This document shows positions 44,130 to 55,844 of a DNA stretch of 64,000 nucleotides, one piece after another (position 1 is the first letter of the stretch; every line of letters starts with the position of its first letter). The position numbers were made by a program, and so were the translations under genes. Origin of the DNA: Porodaedalea pini (taxonomy: Eukaryota; Basidiomycota; Agaricomycetes; Hymenochaetales; Hymenochaetaceae); assembly GCA_002794775.1 (NCBI GenBank), contig NBAY01000084.1:62001-126000 (forward strand), in the 5' to 3' direction. The notes beneath the pieces were generated by a model. That model did not search any database. It saw only the letters and a program-made list of their open reading frames with translations, and was not told the origin of the DNA.

Positions 44130-44400
44130 GGAGTGATACTGTAGATGAGGATGAGGACGTGGAGGAAAGAGAACCTGAAGAGCAATGATGGAGCCTGCTT
44201 CATTTTCTCCCGCTTTCTACTCTGCTGGATTCCATGTATCGTCCATTGCGTCGTAAAGTTTTTGGACTGCATCTACGGCCAGGTTACTCTTCGCCAACTT
44301 TCATCTGAAATAGACAAAAGCTGCGTTCACGAGCTTAAGTAGATTCGTTGAAACAATTGAACTCTGTTTTCATATAGCAATCACATTCGAAAGTATTATC
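44130..44400 (-). pseudogene. Stop-containing copy of the frame at 27611-27934
   Basis: Equivalent to the open frame downstream of tyrosinase 1. It has a TGA where copy 1 has an AAA/CGA pair and a TAG where copy 1 has TAT (in the NPTKYKAG segment). Confidence 0.55.
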
Positions 44401-44598
44401 TTTCTACTTCGTAGTCCGTTCATCAGGCAACGGTCATTTAAAACAAGAAACATCGTAATTCTTCTATAGAGCATTCTGAGGCTCCTTCACGCCGCGTTTA
44501 GGAGGCGGGTTTAAGCTGCATGAAAGGGGATCTCTGCTTGAGCACTTGTGATCGGGATGCAAATGATTTAACTTTGGTGACACTTACTGCTCGCCACC

Positions 44599-46840
44599 TC
44601 ATTCATTCTCCAAACAAAAGCCACCCACCCGGCCGTGCGTGATCGAGTGGTGGTTTTTGAACGTTCCGCGCTTCGGAAATCCAACGACGCCGCCTGTGTG
44701 GTGGCCCAAGGAGATCGGCGCCGAGGAGACACGCACTTGAAGCGACGGGACATCCTCAAGGGGTACCTCTGTCCCATCAACCTACCAACGTAATCAGGCC
44801 TTTTAGAAAAGAATTAGTGAGGGAGAGAAGTGGGAAAACATACAAGCTCGCAACGCCAGTGCATGTGCGTCTTAAGGTACGCAGTTATATCCTCTTCGTT
44901 GTTGAGATCCTTCTTCCTTTCCAACAACGCACCTACAAACATTGTCAGTCGTCTATCATAAGGTCAAACAAGACACATCAAGGATAAAAATCCTACTTGT
45001 GAGAGGAACATGTCCAGAAATTATCTCGCCCGCAGCCTCGCGTTGGTTACAATTGTCACACTGGCCACTCGTGTTTCTGAAGATGGCAACATCACCAACC
45101 AGCTCGGGTGCAAGCGTCCAATTCTCCGACGGGACGTTCTCCGCCAGGAAGATGTGGATGTACGCGCTTCTCGCAAACTGGTAGGGATTGACTGAGACGG
45201 TCACGATCCAATCGCGGTGATCGTCACTAGGATAAAGCGGGCCGGCTGCAGTGAAAGCAACAGTAAGTATCGCAAATAAGAAGGAAAGAAGATGAAGGAG
45301 GCAAAAGACTAGGTGTAGTATGGAGACGGAACGTACGCTTGGTGGAAGGATGGCCGCTCTCGGAACGGCGAGGTCCGTAGAGCTTTATGATTTCCTCCGT
45401 AACGATCTTCTTCAACTCGGAAGGGCTAGCTTTCTTGTCGCTGACTTCCGCATAGGTCGATCCAAACTCCTCATATCTGTAGCTTCTCGCTGAATTCCAG
45501 AAGGTGGCGTCATCGACGTGGAAGGGCGTGAGGTCTGTGAGGACATCGACTTGAGTCCCGGGCTGAATGGTGGCGCTTCCGTCTTGTGAGTCGCCAGGAA
45601 CGACCCAAACATCAGGATTGAGAGCTTGCCAGAGGGCTATAAGGCGATCCACCTTTGCAAAGTATCATTAGACACCTCAACTCGCATAAAATCAAAATTC
45701 AATCGAGGATGAAGTGACCGACATTTGTGTGGTGAAGAAAGAATATCGGGTCAAAGCCCGCCATTCCGTTATCCCCCATGTGTCCAGAGCCACCGACCGC
45801 GAGATGAACCGAATCATGGATCCCCTCTAGGCTGTCTTGAAAGCTCGTTGTGTGGTTTGAAAAGGTCGGCCAATCGTGAACATAGGCTAGCAAATTGAAT
45901 GTTCTGTCACGTAATTGGCCGTTGATCTTGTCTATGGCCCTAGTTATCTTGGTTGTTAATTATTCCGCTTGAAAAGTATAATCTTGCTACCTACGCTTGG
46001 ACCTCATTAGGTTGACTATGGGCATCTGCGCTTTCGGATGACGGGTGGCGCAGCGTTTGCGGCCAGATGGCGAACGAGTCCTGGAAGGAGGAGTCGATAG
46101 GGTGGTAGCGGTACCCAATGAGCGGGTTACGAATCTCCTTCTTCACTCCGTCAGGAGCGGTGATGACCGTAACGATCTCCTGGGTGTTCACAAGGGGATG
46201 AAGGGTAGGGTTCGCTACCCAGTCCCAATAACTTTGGGTCGTGTCAACGAGTAGAACAACGGAAATCAAAGAAAAGTCATCACGTACGGCTGACGGAGAC
46301 GTTTGAGGGCTTCCTGATACTTATGCTTCAGAGCCGGATCTGTGTAAGAGTCGGCGATGAGCTGGGCCTCACGACAAACTACTTGCTAAAAAATAACCTC
46401 AGAGATACAGTTTCAGACGAATAGAGCTTGAAACGACAAATACCTCGTAAAGCGCCACGTAAGGGCGATGCCAGGTTGGGAAGAGGACGCTACCATGAGT
46501 GCAGTATCCGCCAAACTTGACGTTTTCCTGAACTGCGACGTTATCCCATGGGATGTAAGGCAAGCCATGGATACCTTGGGTCAACGTCATTAGCACACGT
46601 CACGAATCGGAAAGGATAGAGTAGAGCTCGTTCACCTCCAACCTGGAAGAAGCTTGTCAATTTCTTCTGATCACAGTCCTGGATACAAGCGAGGGCCTGT
46701 ATGTAGAGGTTAAGGACGTCGGCGTCCTTAACAAACTCGTTGAACTCCTTGCGAAAGGGAGGAACTTTTCCAGGTAGAACTCCAGGGCGAACGCCTTCTA
46801 CGTGGTAGTACTGAGATTGTTTTGTAAGAGCATCGGCCAT
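44599..46840 (-). CDS. Tyrosinase (polyphenol oxidase) 2, paralog of tyrosinase 1
   Basis: Same nine-exon architecture as tyrosinase 1 with all splice sites in equivalent places: first exon 46838-46840 (ATG) onward, last exon 44599-44781. All copper motifs are kept: [19 protein letters not shown] with its thioether-type Cys, IHDSVH and [11 protein letters not shown]. The link after YGPRR is shorter than in copy 1 (it lacks the [15 protein letters not shown] insert). The last exon differs around [16 protein letters not shown], and the end reads GGFCLENE instead of GGFSSENR. Both copies stop at the same alignment position, so the enzyme is not truncated. Predicted function: phenol oxidation as in copy 1. 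The upstream TTTAAAAG near 46924-46931 (minus strand) is TATA-like. Confidence 0.88.
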
Positions 46841-47940
46841 GATGGAAGCACAGATGTTGTCGGTGGAAGACAGAATCTGAAGAAAGACGAAGAGCGATGG
46901 GGGGATGAAGCGAAATAAAGAGCGCTTTTAAAGAACAAGGCATGAGGTCGTGAATTTGGGGATTCTGCGGAAGGACCACAGCGCCTAGCAGTCTGACGTC
47001 GGAGGTTTGAAAGATGCCATTCAGAGCCGTGAGTTGGGTTCATGTGTCTCGTTCATCTTCCATGCAAGAGCCCGCACTCCGCAAGTCCTACAGCGGATAC
47101 AGGCTCTTCTCAAACGTAACCCATATGTAATTCTGATCATGCATGATACGTGTGGAGTGGATTTTGAGGGGTTGAAAGCGGCTGGGCGCTGTAGAAAATG
47201 ACCGTGCGGGAAGTCGTTCTCCACACAAGTTTCCCAGTTGGTAGTCTGGTACAAGTCCAACGAACGTAACGTCTGTGCTATGCGCGAACGTGCACATGCT
47301 CAGATTCCGTCCGAACTTCCCTTGCAAACGACAGCACTGGAAGTAGACCATTTGAATTAGTGTGAATAGCGATCTAGAGCCATGGGAATGAAGGTGGCAA
47401 AGTAGCGGGACTACGAACTAACTCACATCGTTGAAGCAATCCGATGACCGTTGGTGCAAGTCTGCGCTCCGTCTGCATGGCTCTCAATCATACCCATGCT
47501 AGTGAAGCAAGTCTCCGATGATTTGGAAAGAGCCTCCAACCGATGATCGGTGTTTCAGAATCTGAAGGTCAATGGGTTTTCAAGTGAGGTCTTTGAGCTA
47601 CACATTTATGACAGGAACAATGCCCCCCCTTGGTCAAGCATCTTGACTGCTTGCTTCGAATCATTTTTCTCAACAGCATAAGGGGCCACATCCAAAGCGA
47701 GTGTCTGAAAACTATTTTTTCTAACCTGGTTATGTTGCATCGTCAGAGAGTGGGTCTCATAGTGAGGACTGTGAACCTGAGGTTGCATTCTAGGAGTGAC
47801 AAGGCTATCACATAAATCTTGAGCGTCCATACCATTCTGCTCGGGCTGAGCATTTGACTATTCCATCCAGTCGCGTCAACAAGCTGGAAGGTGGGTAAGT
47901 AGGTAAAATTGCGGCTAAAGAGCCGGAGCAGAAATTTGTC
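46841..47940. other. Duplicated upstream flank of tyrosinase 2
   Basis: Collinear with 30398-31530. The minus-strand TPR/CHAT-like remnant recurs at 47606-47830 (SFQTLALDVAPYAVEKNDSK followed by QAVKMLDQGGA) but is diverged. I see no intact gene. Confidence 0.5.
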
Positions 47941-47941
47941 A

Positions 47942-48080
47942 CACAGCGGGCAAAATATTACATAAAATAATTCTGGGCTTCAGAATTTTAGTTGGTATGT
48001 TGATCGACCAATTTGGAAGGGGGAAGTGCCCATTCTGACCAGAATTCCGAATATGTTACGTAATATTCTGCCCGCTGTGA
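47942..48080. mobile_element. MITE-like element (139 bp) with CACAGCGGGCA ends
   Basis: The ends CACAGCGGGCA (47942-47952) and TGCCCGCTGTG (48069-48079) are exact reverse complements, and the similarity extends inward through AATATTAC(A/G)TAA. The duplicate flank near 31524 reads TTTGTCAGCTTTT without the element, so the empty site is visible. There is no coding capacity. A 2-bp CA duplication is the simplest target repeat, but the exact ends are ambiguous because TGTCA is also partly mirrored. Confidence 0.8.
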
Positions 48081-48096
48081 CAGCTTTTTCGGAAGT

Positions 48097-50160
48097 TCTA
48101 TATATTATGATGTAAGATCCAAATGTCGGCCATGCGGCAACTTCAAGTTCGCTCTGCGCTTACTGCGTCTTACTCTTGCCCTTATCACTATGTGGCTACT
48201 GCCTTCATTTACAGAATAGATCGATAGCTAGACACGCCAAAGAAGACGAACAAGTAGGAAGAGCCGTCAACTTGGAGAGTCCAAGTCGTAGCACAGGACC
48301 TCAAGAGTCAGGATTGAGGTGTCTACTTTTTTGTTCGTTGCATTGTAGTGTTATAGTCCAACGATCTTAACTTACGTATTGATTTCGTCGCTACGTAAAT
48401 TCTCCAGGTACTCAATTCGGCTGGCACTACCCCTCCTTAAAGGATCATTATGAAGATTTTTATGGTGGGCATCCAACATTTTCTTGAAGATATACGTCAG
48501 GTTCAGGAGTCTTCTAGGCGTACGACGGTGCGGTCTGAGTGGATGCGGCGGAAGCTGCGTTGTGGCCTAGGTCAAGAGTCTTGACGGCAATTGAGCGCGT
48601 TGCAGGACCAAAACAATACACAGAAAAGGCGATGGCTAGCCTACCAGGAGACACGAGTCGCGTCAATTGTCCTTGAGCGGGATTCCATGCAAAAGAAGTA
48701 CGCAAAATTTCAACGAGCGGTTATTCCATTCCGGCCTTCTTCCGCTTTTATACATGTCTCCTGTGTATTCAAAACGCTTTTCGTGCCGCGAACTTCCTAA
48801 AGATAAAGGGCATTCAGCACAGATAGGATTAATAGGCGGAGCTAACAGATCTCGATCTCAGTGTCATGCTCGCACAGGAGCAACGACGTGCTTCGATAGC
48901 TTGGAACACAAAGCGGAAAATCTGTTCAAAAACTCTTTCAAAGCGCGGAGGTCAGGGTGCAATGTGCAAAGATGCCAATAGCAAGTTCAGTCTAACCATA
49001 TGATCGCGAGCTTCTGGTAAATGGATAGCCACCTGTGGATACCAAGCGATCCATTGGCCCTCAGTTAGCACAGGCCTTGAATGCGGGAACATGCATCTGG
49101 CAGGTTTACGGTCCGACAAGTGCTACGTATCGCCGCCATCTCACATCTCGCCTGCATACCTACCCTACTTACGCCCTCCACGCCTCCACTCCTAGTTCCA
49201 GTGCCAGCCTTCGTCCTTGATGATCGGTAAGCAGTCAAAGTGTTCTGAGCCCCGTCTATTTGAGTACAACATGCTACCGTATAGGGCTATCATGATACTA
49301 TCATTCACCGTTTCAGCACAATGACGCTAGTAGTGTGTTATATCTGTACGTCTTTTCCGCTTTGCATGTCTTAACACCCACTAAGTTATCAACTTCTAGT
49401 AGCACAGCCGCGGCAAATGACATCCGACTGAATTCCAACCATCCCATACGTCTGCCGGCCGCCCTCATTATCTAAGCGACGCTCTTCCAATCTCTTTTCA
49501 AAACAAATGCCTCGTCCGGGAAATCCGGGAAATCCATAGCTAAGGAAGCACAGAAGACGAAGGATCCGCCAGTTTCGGTTTAAACCCTGTGACCCTCGTA
49601 GCCATCACGTTCCACCGCCACCGTCCAGAGTTGTCTATCAATTCGCCTATCCTAGCGCACACGACGTCGCCTTTCTCCTTTTCGTCGTCGCTTCGGAAAC
49701 TATGGTTTTAGAAAAAATCTCTTGGCGGAAACGAGAGCCGCAGGATCATCCCCATCAAAGTATGAAACGGTCGACTTCGGCACGCGTCCTCGCAAGCTAC
49801 GATAATGACCTGGATGTGCGGAGTAGCGTGGAGGGCAACAAGGCTGGACCCATTGGTCCACGTCCCAAGACCGCAAAGGAAAAACGTGCAAGCAAGAATT
49901 ACGCCTAGGTCGACATCCTCATTGCGGAAGCGTGTAGCGAATCAGAATGCGGAGATGATACCACGTGGCCGCTTGGTGTATGTAAGTGGCGTAGCACAGG
50001 ACGGTCATTTGCACTCCCGAGAGACATCCCGCGATCTACAGTGCAGAGCGGCATAACCCAACAACTCAAAACGCGTCAACTCCCAACTGTATCTAGTCCC
50101 TCAAATTACGTCGTTTAGCCTTGTAATTGCATATATAGGTAGCTATAGTGTTATACTATA
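48097..50160. other. Gene-poor stretch with fragments
   Basis: No recognisable gene. At about 49665-49760 a diverged copy of the tyrosinase 3' flank occurs (CTTCGGAAACTA at 49692-49703 compares with TTTCGGAAACTA at 27477-27488). The frame 49702-49908 begins inside it. Minus 48514-48705 and plus 48667-48981 are open but carry no motif. Confidence 0.45.
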
Positions 50161-50700
50161 GAACTTGTGGAGTGAAATATTTTATTTCTAAGGGGGGGAA
50201 ATTTTGGGTCCCAAGATTTGAAACAGAATATTTAAATAAATAAAAATTATTTTATTTATTACCAAGATGTCCAAGAAAGGCAATGTTACATAAGATGAAC
50301 ATCAATCATACTTACTTCTTCAGCTGTTTGGGGGCCACCCGTACCTCTGCACTCTCAGGGATCCGGCAGTGAGACTTGTAACTCTTCACAGCCCTAGCAG
50401 CCAGTAGGAAATCTGAGAGATCTGCAAAAAAGAGAAAACTGAACCTGTAGAATCCATGTACTGCCAGCATTTCTGGAGGTTCCTGATTATTCCTAGTAAA
50501 GGCCATGCCGGCAGCAACTGTTTTTGCCCTGGCTTGTCTTGACTTTATGCCCTTCAGAGGCATTGTCACGTAGCTAAGAGTCTAAGTGGGGGCAACATGG
50601 CCCTGCAAGTTCAGCCTGTATTATTGTTTTGATTTTTTTGGGTATTTTTTTTTCAGGAAAATTTGAAACAAATTGATGGGAAAGCCAAAAAGTGAGGATT
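50160..50700. other. AT-rich block with an 85-codon minus-strand frame
   Basis: Composition is AT-rich with A/T runs at both ends (50223-50260, 50625-50650). On the minus strand 50312-50569 encodes a basic protein (MPLKGIKSRQARAKTVAAGM, SYKSHCRIPESAEVRVAPK). It has no in-frame interruption and looks protein-like, but I cannot name it. It may be a remnant exon of a mobile element. Confidence 0.35.
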
Positions 50701-51309
50701 GACGATTATCTTCCTTACTTCTATTACAGAAAAAAAAGTCTCGGACTCTCAAACTCAAATCTCCGGGCTGGGCAGAGTTGATGCGAGGTGGCGCTCTGCA
50801 CTGTAGCACGAGCCTGGCTGGTCGAATACATGTGCATAGCAAGGCTGATGGCGATATCGAGGCATCCACGTTCATTGATGCGAGTATCGGTCGCGACTAT
50901 GGACGTACGAAGCCCGAGTCAATGACATTTCCTCTTCCATTGGACATCTATAGTAGCTAAGCCCGTCACCTCAAGCCAGGCACATTAAATATATCAATCA
51001 GACAAGATACAGAATTGTTTCATTATTATTATTTTGTTACAATCTAAGGTATAGTAGTATACAACAACATTACAAGATATTAATGATGGACATTCGCAGT
51101 CGTGAAGAGTCGTGAAGGGCCAGGCTGCAAGGAAGACAAGATGACAAGAGTAAAGTTACACAGCATTAAAAGACGAGTGCCAATGAGTAGATAGTAAGAG
51201 GAATTTGTCGCAATGGTTAAAGGGGAATGCAACATAGGCTGGGGCTCGGTCGTCGCTAGTCATTTCTCATTCCGTTCGATCGTTTGTCGTACAAGGAGTT
51301 GTCAACGCC

Positions 51310-51989
51310 TTATGCGGCGGTCGAACGTTTCTCATCGATCTGACTGTGTGAAGCATCTGCTCCACCGCGGAGGGCAGCGTAGTGCATCGCTACAAACACT
51401 TTGATGAGAGAGAGCGCGCCGAACGGTATCCACGCAAACGCGACGAGCGTAATCAAAATGTGGCCATCCCGTCCAGGGCCAGCAAGTCCCTTAGTCGGCC
51501 ATTTGTGCTGTGGGAACGGGTAAGCCATTATTCAATCACGTAGACTAAACAGAATAAAACATACTGTAGCAATGGCAGCGCCAACGAGCCACATGACCCA
51601 GAGGATAAAGTTGCCGCAGGACTCGAAGCGCAGCGGCGCGTAGCCGGTGCCAGGATGCAGCTCCTTTGACTTTCGGACGTGCAGGAATACGGTGATAGGG
51701 ATCCATAGAATAGAGAGAGCGGCAGTGACAATGAGCTCAACGACAATCGGGTCTTATTGCAAAAAGTTTGTAAGAAAGGTATTGGATTGAAACCAGAAGA
51801 CCTGCGCACCATAGAAGCCAGCTACACTCTTTGTATGGTGTACACGCCAACTTGTCAAGCCAAGCTCGACAACGGAAGCGGCCCACTAAGATGATAGTGA
51901 GCATAGATTACTTTGCACGTTTTCAAGCACACGCTTACCAAGAGCGAGTATAGGATAGAGCGATGGAACACGTACGCAGAGTAAGGCAT
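51310..51989 (-). CDS. MARVEL-like four-helix membrane protein (170 aa)
   Basis: Minus-strand exons 51939-51989, 51810-51885, 51565-51752 and 51310-51507 join in phase (171 codons). The product starts MPYSAYVFHRSILYSLLWAA and has hydrophobic segments around residues 10-28 and 48-66 (VVELIVTAALSILWIPITVFL), near 85-105 (NFILWVMWLVGAAIA) and 118-140 (HILITLVAFAWIPFGALSLI). It ends in a short polar tail EKRSTAA. Four helices with a short polar tail fit the fungal MARVEL-like membrane proteins. In-frame stops upstream of 51989 fix the start. Confidence 0.75.
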
Positions 51990-53930
51990 AGTTAGAGTTT
52001 CTGCCGACTCTGGGGAGGTGGAGGGTAGAGTAACAGAAGGCGGTGCTGATTATTCGAGTGCACAGGATATGTGAGATGTTGATGTCGAAAAGCGTCATGC
52101 TGTTCGCCTTTTATCGCGTTCAAGGCAGGCGTGCGTTCGGACGGGCTCGTCGAATGACCTCGAATAGTGCAGACTACGCGGAAGGACTTTTGGTTCTATG
52201 TTCCGAAAGTAGCCGCAAGTCTGGCAATTGTCACAATCCGTTAGACCCACCTGAGCATCTCGGATAGAGTCGCATAGGCGAAGCTTCTAGGTTTGTGAAG
52301 ATGATTACAAATTTACAATTGTCGGAATGAACGATGACGCAACCGAGCGGGAGGTTGAAAGCTCTTGACAAATCAGATCTTACAAATCGTCCGCTCTTCG
52401 GATTTTTGAATAATTTCTGCTACAGAAAGTAGGCAGATGCACGATACAAAGTCAGGCAGAACGTCGATACTGACCTCTGACTTGCTGAGTGTAGCAAAAT
52501 CGAGCAAAAATAACGATTTTGCTAAATTCCGTGTTGAGGACAAAACATATCGAGCGTCGGTTCCGATGCCCCGATGACCCAACACCCCGATGCCGACAGG
52601 ACAAGATCCGCGTTCACATGAGTAATTTTACGCTTCTTTAGGTGAAGCCCGAAAAAAGGGTGACATATCATATGCCCCTTAAAGAGGTCGGCCGACAAAC
52701 AAAACCCAATATTAATGGGTCAGTCTACCGTACAAACGAGTAAGGGTGTGTACAGAGGCATACATAGGTGGAATAAAAAACTATTTTATACAGAATATTT
52801 TCTACAGTGAGATAAACAACCTTCGGGTCCCTCAGTCTGTGAATCCCAGATGCGTCAGTAGAACTACCACGATGCGGCGCGGTCCGATACGGTCTATTCG
52901 ACGCGAAGGATGTTTGTGGCGGGTCACGCCGATTCCCGCTATTCAGAGTGAGCTTCTTCGGGTTTCATGTATCTCTAGTGAACCAGTGCGAGTTTGCGAG
53001 TTGCCACCGAAATCGGCATTGCTGCTCGGTCCAAGTACCTGTAGCGGGGTCCGCATGCGTCGTTGGCGTCAGAGCCGGCGGCGAGGTGAATGGATGCTCT
53101 TGAGGCACTACTTGAGGCATCCTCAACGCCGACGATGAGATGAAACTTGAGGACACCTGCGATGACGGCGGGCTAGACGGGGGAGCATATGACTTTGAAC
53201 ATATGATGAACGCGCAACTGCAGCGCGGGGACCTCTCCAGCATGTCCATGGAGGTGACTCCGCGGGAAGCACAAACAGGATGGGTTCCGAGAAGCGATCA
53301 GACGGTCTCATACCAGAAGAGTAAGAGCACATTTCTGTCGGAACATGAAGTCCTGTATCAACGGTCAGAACGCGACTCCGAATATTAATGACAGCTTACA
53401 GTATACATGCTTAGTCATGCTGTCAAACACGACGTTCAGTCACTCCCTGTACCGAACAGCATTTTGCGTCAGATTTCCTGTCCTCGTATCATGCTCTTTC
53501 CAAGTACTCACGGATACATATGATTTTGCCACATGAGACGGGCTTCACGACCGGTTGCGAGCCACGTGCACGCCCGAGGAGTGCCTGTGCGACCAGCGCT
53601 AGCATCTGCATGTGAAGCAGATCATCAGCTTCCGTCCGAGTCATTTGTGCCGAGACACCACAGCCGATCTGCAAGGTTGGCCTGAATAGGTAAGGTTGAG
53701 ATGCTTCCTAAGAAAGGTAAATGATTGGCATAGTGTACGCTTTGCAAAGCAGGCTGTGCGTCATTTGCGCACAAAGCAAAGAATGCTGAAGATCTTCTCT
53801 CGTGGCTGTGACGTGTTTGAATCGGCATGCATAACTGTCAGTATCAGAACATATGAGCGAAATTAGCAGCAGAATAGCCTGATACGCCTCGAAATACACT
53901 TCCGCTTCGAGGAAACACACCTACTCGGTA
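51990..53930. other. Intergenic, possible small exon
   Basis: No confident gene. Plus-strand 53140-53388 (83 codons) encodes an acidic then polar sequence (LEDTCDDGGLDGGAYDFEHM, VSYQKSKSTFLSEHEV) that looks coding. It could be the last exon of a gene whose earlier exons lie near 52860-53130, but I could not join it convincingly. Confidence 0.35.
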
Positions 53931-53934
53931 TCAT

Positions 53935-54530
53935 TCATTTTTTCTATCCGAAGTGCTGGAAGCCCATCCCCAGTGCCGGGACGCTGCAGCACTCAGCGAG
54001 TAGAAATCGCTTCGCAGCTCATACGGTATACAACTCTGGGTTATGATGCTCCTTCTCCCTATCCCACCCAAGTATCTCCTCATAGTCTACCTCTCCCCTT
54101 CAGAGGCGGGATATCAAAAGCGGTCTCATAGCGCGTGTCAATGACAAAGGGCAATGCACCGCGTTTGGAGAGGATAGTCGACTCGAGATCAGGCGGTGCA
54201 TAGAATTATATCGGTGTCGTGACCTGGTAGATGAAACGCGACAACCAGTCCGAATATTGTGCCATGGAGTGCTTGGACTTTGGGAGTGGGAAAAAGGCGG
54301 AAACGAGCAAAATTTTCTGTCTCGTGTCCTTCACCGAATGAGGCATCAGAGGTAAATGGCGATGAACCGAACGCAGGTGAGATGGGTAAGACGCTGTTCG
54401 ATCCCATGCAACAAGCTGCCCGTCGAACTTCGCGTACAAAAGCAAGGACAACGAAACGAGAAGGACGAGCAAAGAGTTTGCCGCGGAAAGCGCAGCATCA
54501 CGGTGTGCAAGACACGCATCACGCATCACG
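53935..54530 (-). pseudogene. Truncated copy of the glycosyltransferase gene
   Basis: The minus strand repeats the 5' half of the gene at 18814-20175: anchor helix LLVLLVSLSLLLYAKFDGQL, SHLRSVHRHLPLMP in a shifted frame, then LLVSAFFPLPKSKHSMAQYSDW. Frameshifts separate the pieces, and the catalytic DAGSFR and SEGSFFGG parts are missing. It is a dead, 3'-truncated paralog. Confidence 0.75.
54511..54530 (+). repeat. 20-bp repeat shared with 61804-61823
   Basis: GACACGCATCACGCATCACG occurs identically at 61804-61823, and a shorter version lies near 63461. Each site is near a junction of duplicated DNA. Confidence 0.6.
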
Positions 54531-54756
54531 TGGAACGCGTCGAGTCACCTGCCTTTGTATTGTTCTGCTCGTCTCTCTTCTTCTGAATCTTCACTTCTTC
54601 TGCAGCGATCACCCCCTTCATAGAATCATACGACTAACTTCGAGTATCTTTTGTAAATTGGGTTGTTACGACTCGTGGCAATTGTCTCGGGAAAATCGGT
54701 CGATCCGGAGGTATATACAAACGTGTCGCCTTTGTTCTACTTCACCCGCAACCACA

Positions 54757-55844
54757 ATGGCCTACTGCGATCGCTGCGACAGATACTTCGCCCACGGCCG
54801 TGCGCTTTATCAACACGAGACGAACTCTCCCAACCATCATATCTGCAGCACGTGCAACAAGGACTTCTCGACGTCGATGGGTCTCATTCAGCACTACGTA
54901 CAAAGCCGCTTGCACTTCTACTGCCAGCGCTGTGATAGGCACTTCAACAATGCCAACGCCCTGCTCAACCATAACAATGCGGTGCACTACTTCTGCGCGC
55001 AGCACGGACAGTATTTCAAGTCTGCTGAGGGCTTGCTGCAGCACTACAAGCAGAGCAGCGAGCATCATTATTGCTCCTTCTGCAACATGCTCTTCAACGA
55101 TGTCGACGAACTGATCAAACACGGCCAGGATGAGCACTATATCTGCATCTCCTGCGTTACACTCTTCTCCACGTTCGACGAGCTGGCGAACCACAACGAA
55201 TGCTCGCACAACTACTGCCGCGACTGCAACCGCCTCTTCCAGTCTCCCGCGAACCTCGCCACCCACCGCACATCCGCCATCCATACCGCGCGGTCCATCG
55301 CGTGCCCTGGCCGTGGGTGCGGAAAGAGCTTCATTTCCGTGTCGGCGCTCCTTCTTCACGCGGAAAGCGGTTCGTGCCCCGCGGGCATCACGAGAGCCGC
55401 CGTTAACGACTTCGTCGCGCGCATCGATAAGCAGAACGTCATCACGAACCCGGCGCGTATGATCGCTGGTCCTGGTGGGACAAGGCTCATGCCTCGCGAG
55501 CCGGAATACTGGGCGTCTGAGCGCTCCTGGAACGGCCTTGCGTACGAGGTGTGAAGTATCTTCCCCAGCTTCCGTCTCTACATCTGCTGATCTCTTTTCT
55601 CTTCTAGTGCTTCCTGTGCCACAGCTTGTTTTCCACACTCCGCGCGCTGAATGCCCACCTGCAGAGCCCTCGGCACCGCGAGAAGATCTACCGCTGCCCC
55701 AAGTCGGGCTGCGGCGTGCAGTACTCGGCACTCAGCGCGCTTTGCCAGCACGTCGAGAGTGGCGCATGTGGAGTCGGGCAGATCAAGCAGGTCAGGGATA
55801 TAATGGGAAGTTTAACGAGCGGAATGAGGGCGATCGCGCTGTGA
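54757..55844 (+). CDS. C2H2 zinc-finger protein (342 aa)
   Basis: Exons 54757-55548 and 55608-55844 (343 codons). It carries about nine short C2H2-type fingers in tandem, each ~22-30 residues: YCDRCDRYF..H, HICSTCNKDF..H, FYCQRCDRHF..H, YCSFCNMLF..H, YICISCVTLF..H, NYCRDCNRLF..H, CPGRGCGKSF..H, CFLCHSLF..H and CPKSGCGVQYS..H. The fourth unit reads FCAQHGQYF, with His in place of the second Cys. Spacing and the aromatic CxxCxxxF pattern resemble mushroom-specific zinc-finger proteins presumed to bind nucleic acid; no target is known. The start ATG precedes the first finger directly. Confidence 0.85.

Noticed and set aside
44599..44700. Suspected C-terminal truncation of tyrosinase 2 through loss of a splice donor
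   Set aside because: Tyrosinase 1 also ends at the equivalent position if its GTAAGG is read as codon plus TAA, the last exons are the same 183 nt, and the total length of 584 residues is normal for the family.
54742..55731. 329-codon minus-strand frame
   Set aside because: Antisense to the C2H2 zinc-finger gene, whose repeated finger pattern is unmistakable.
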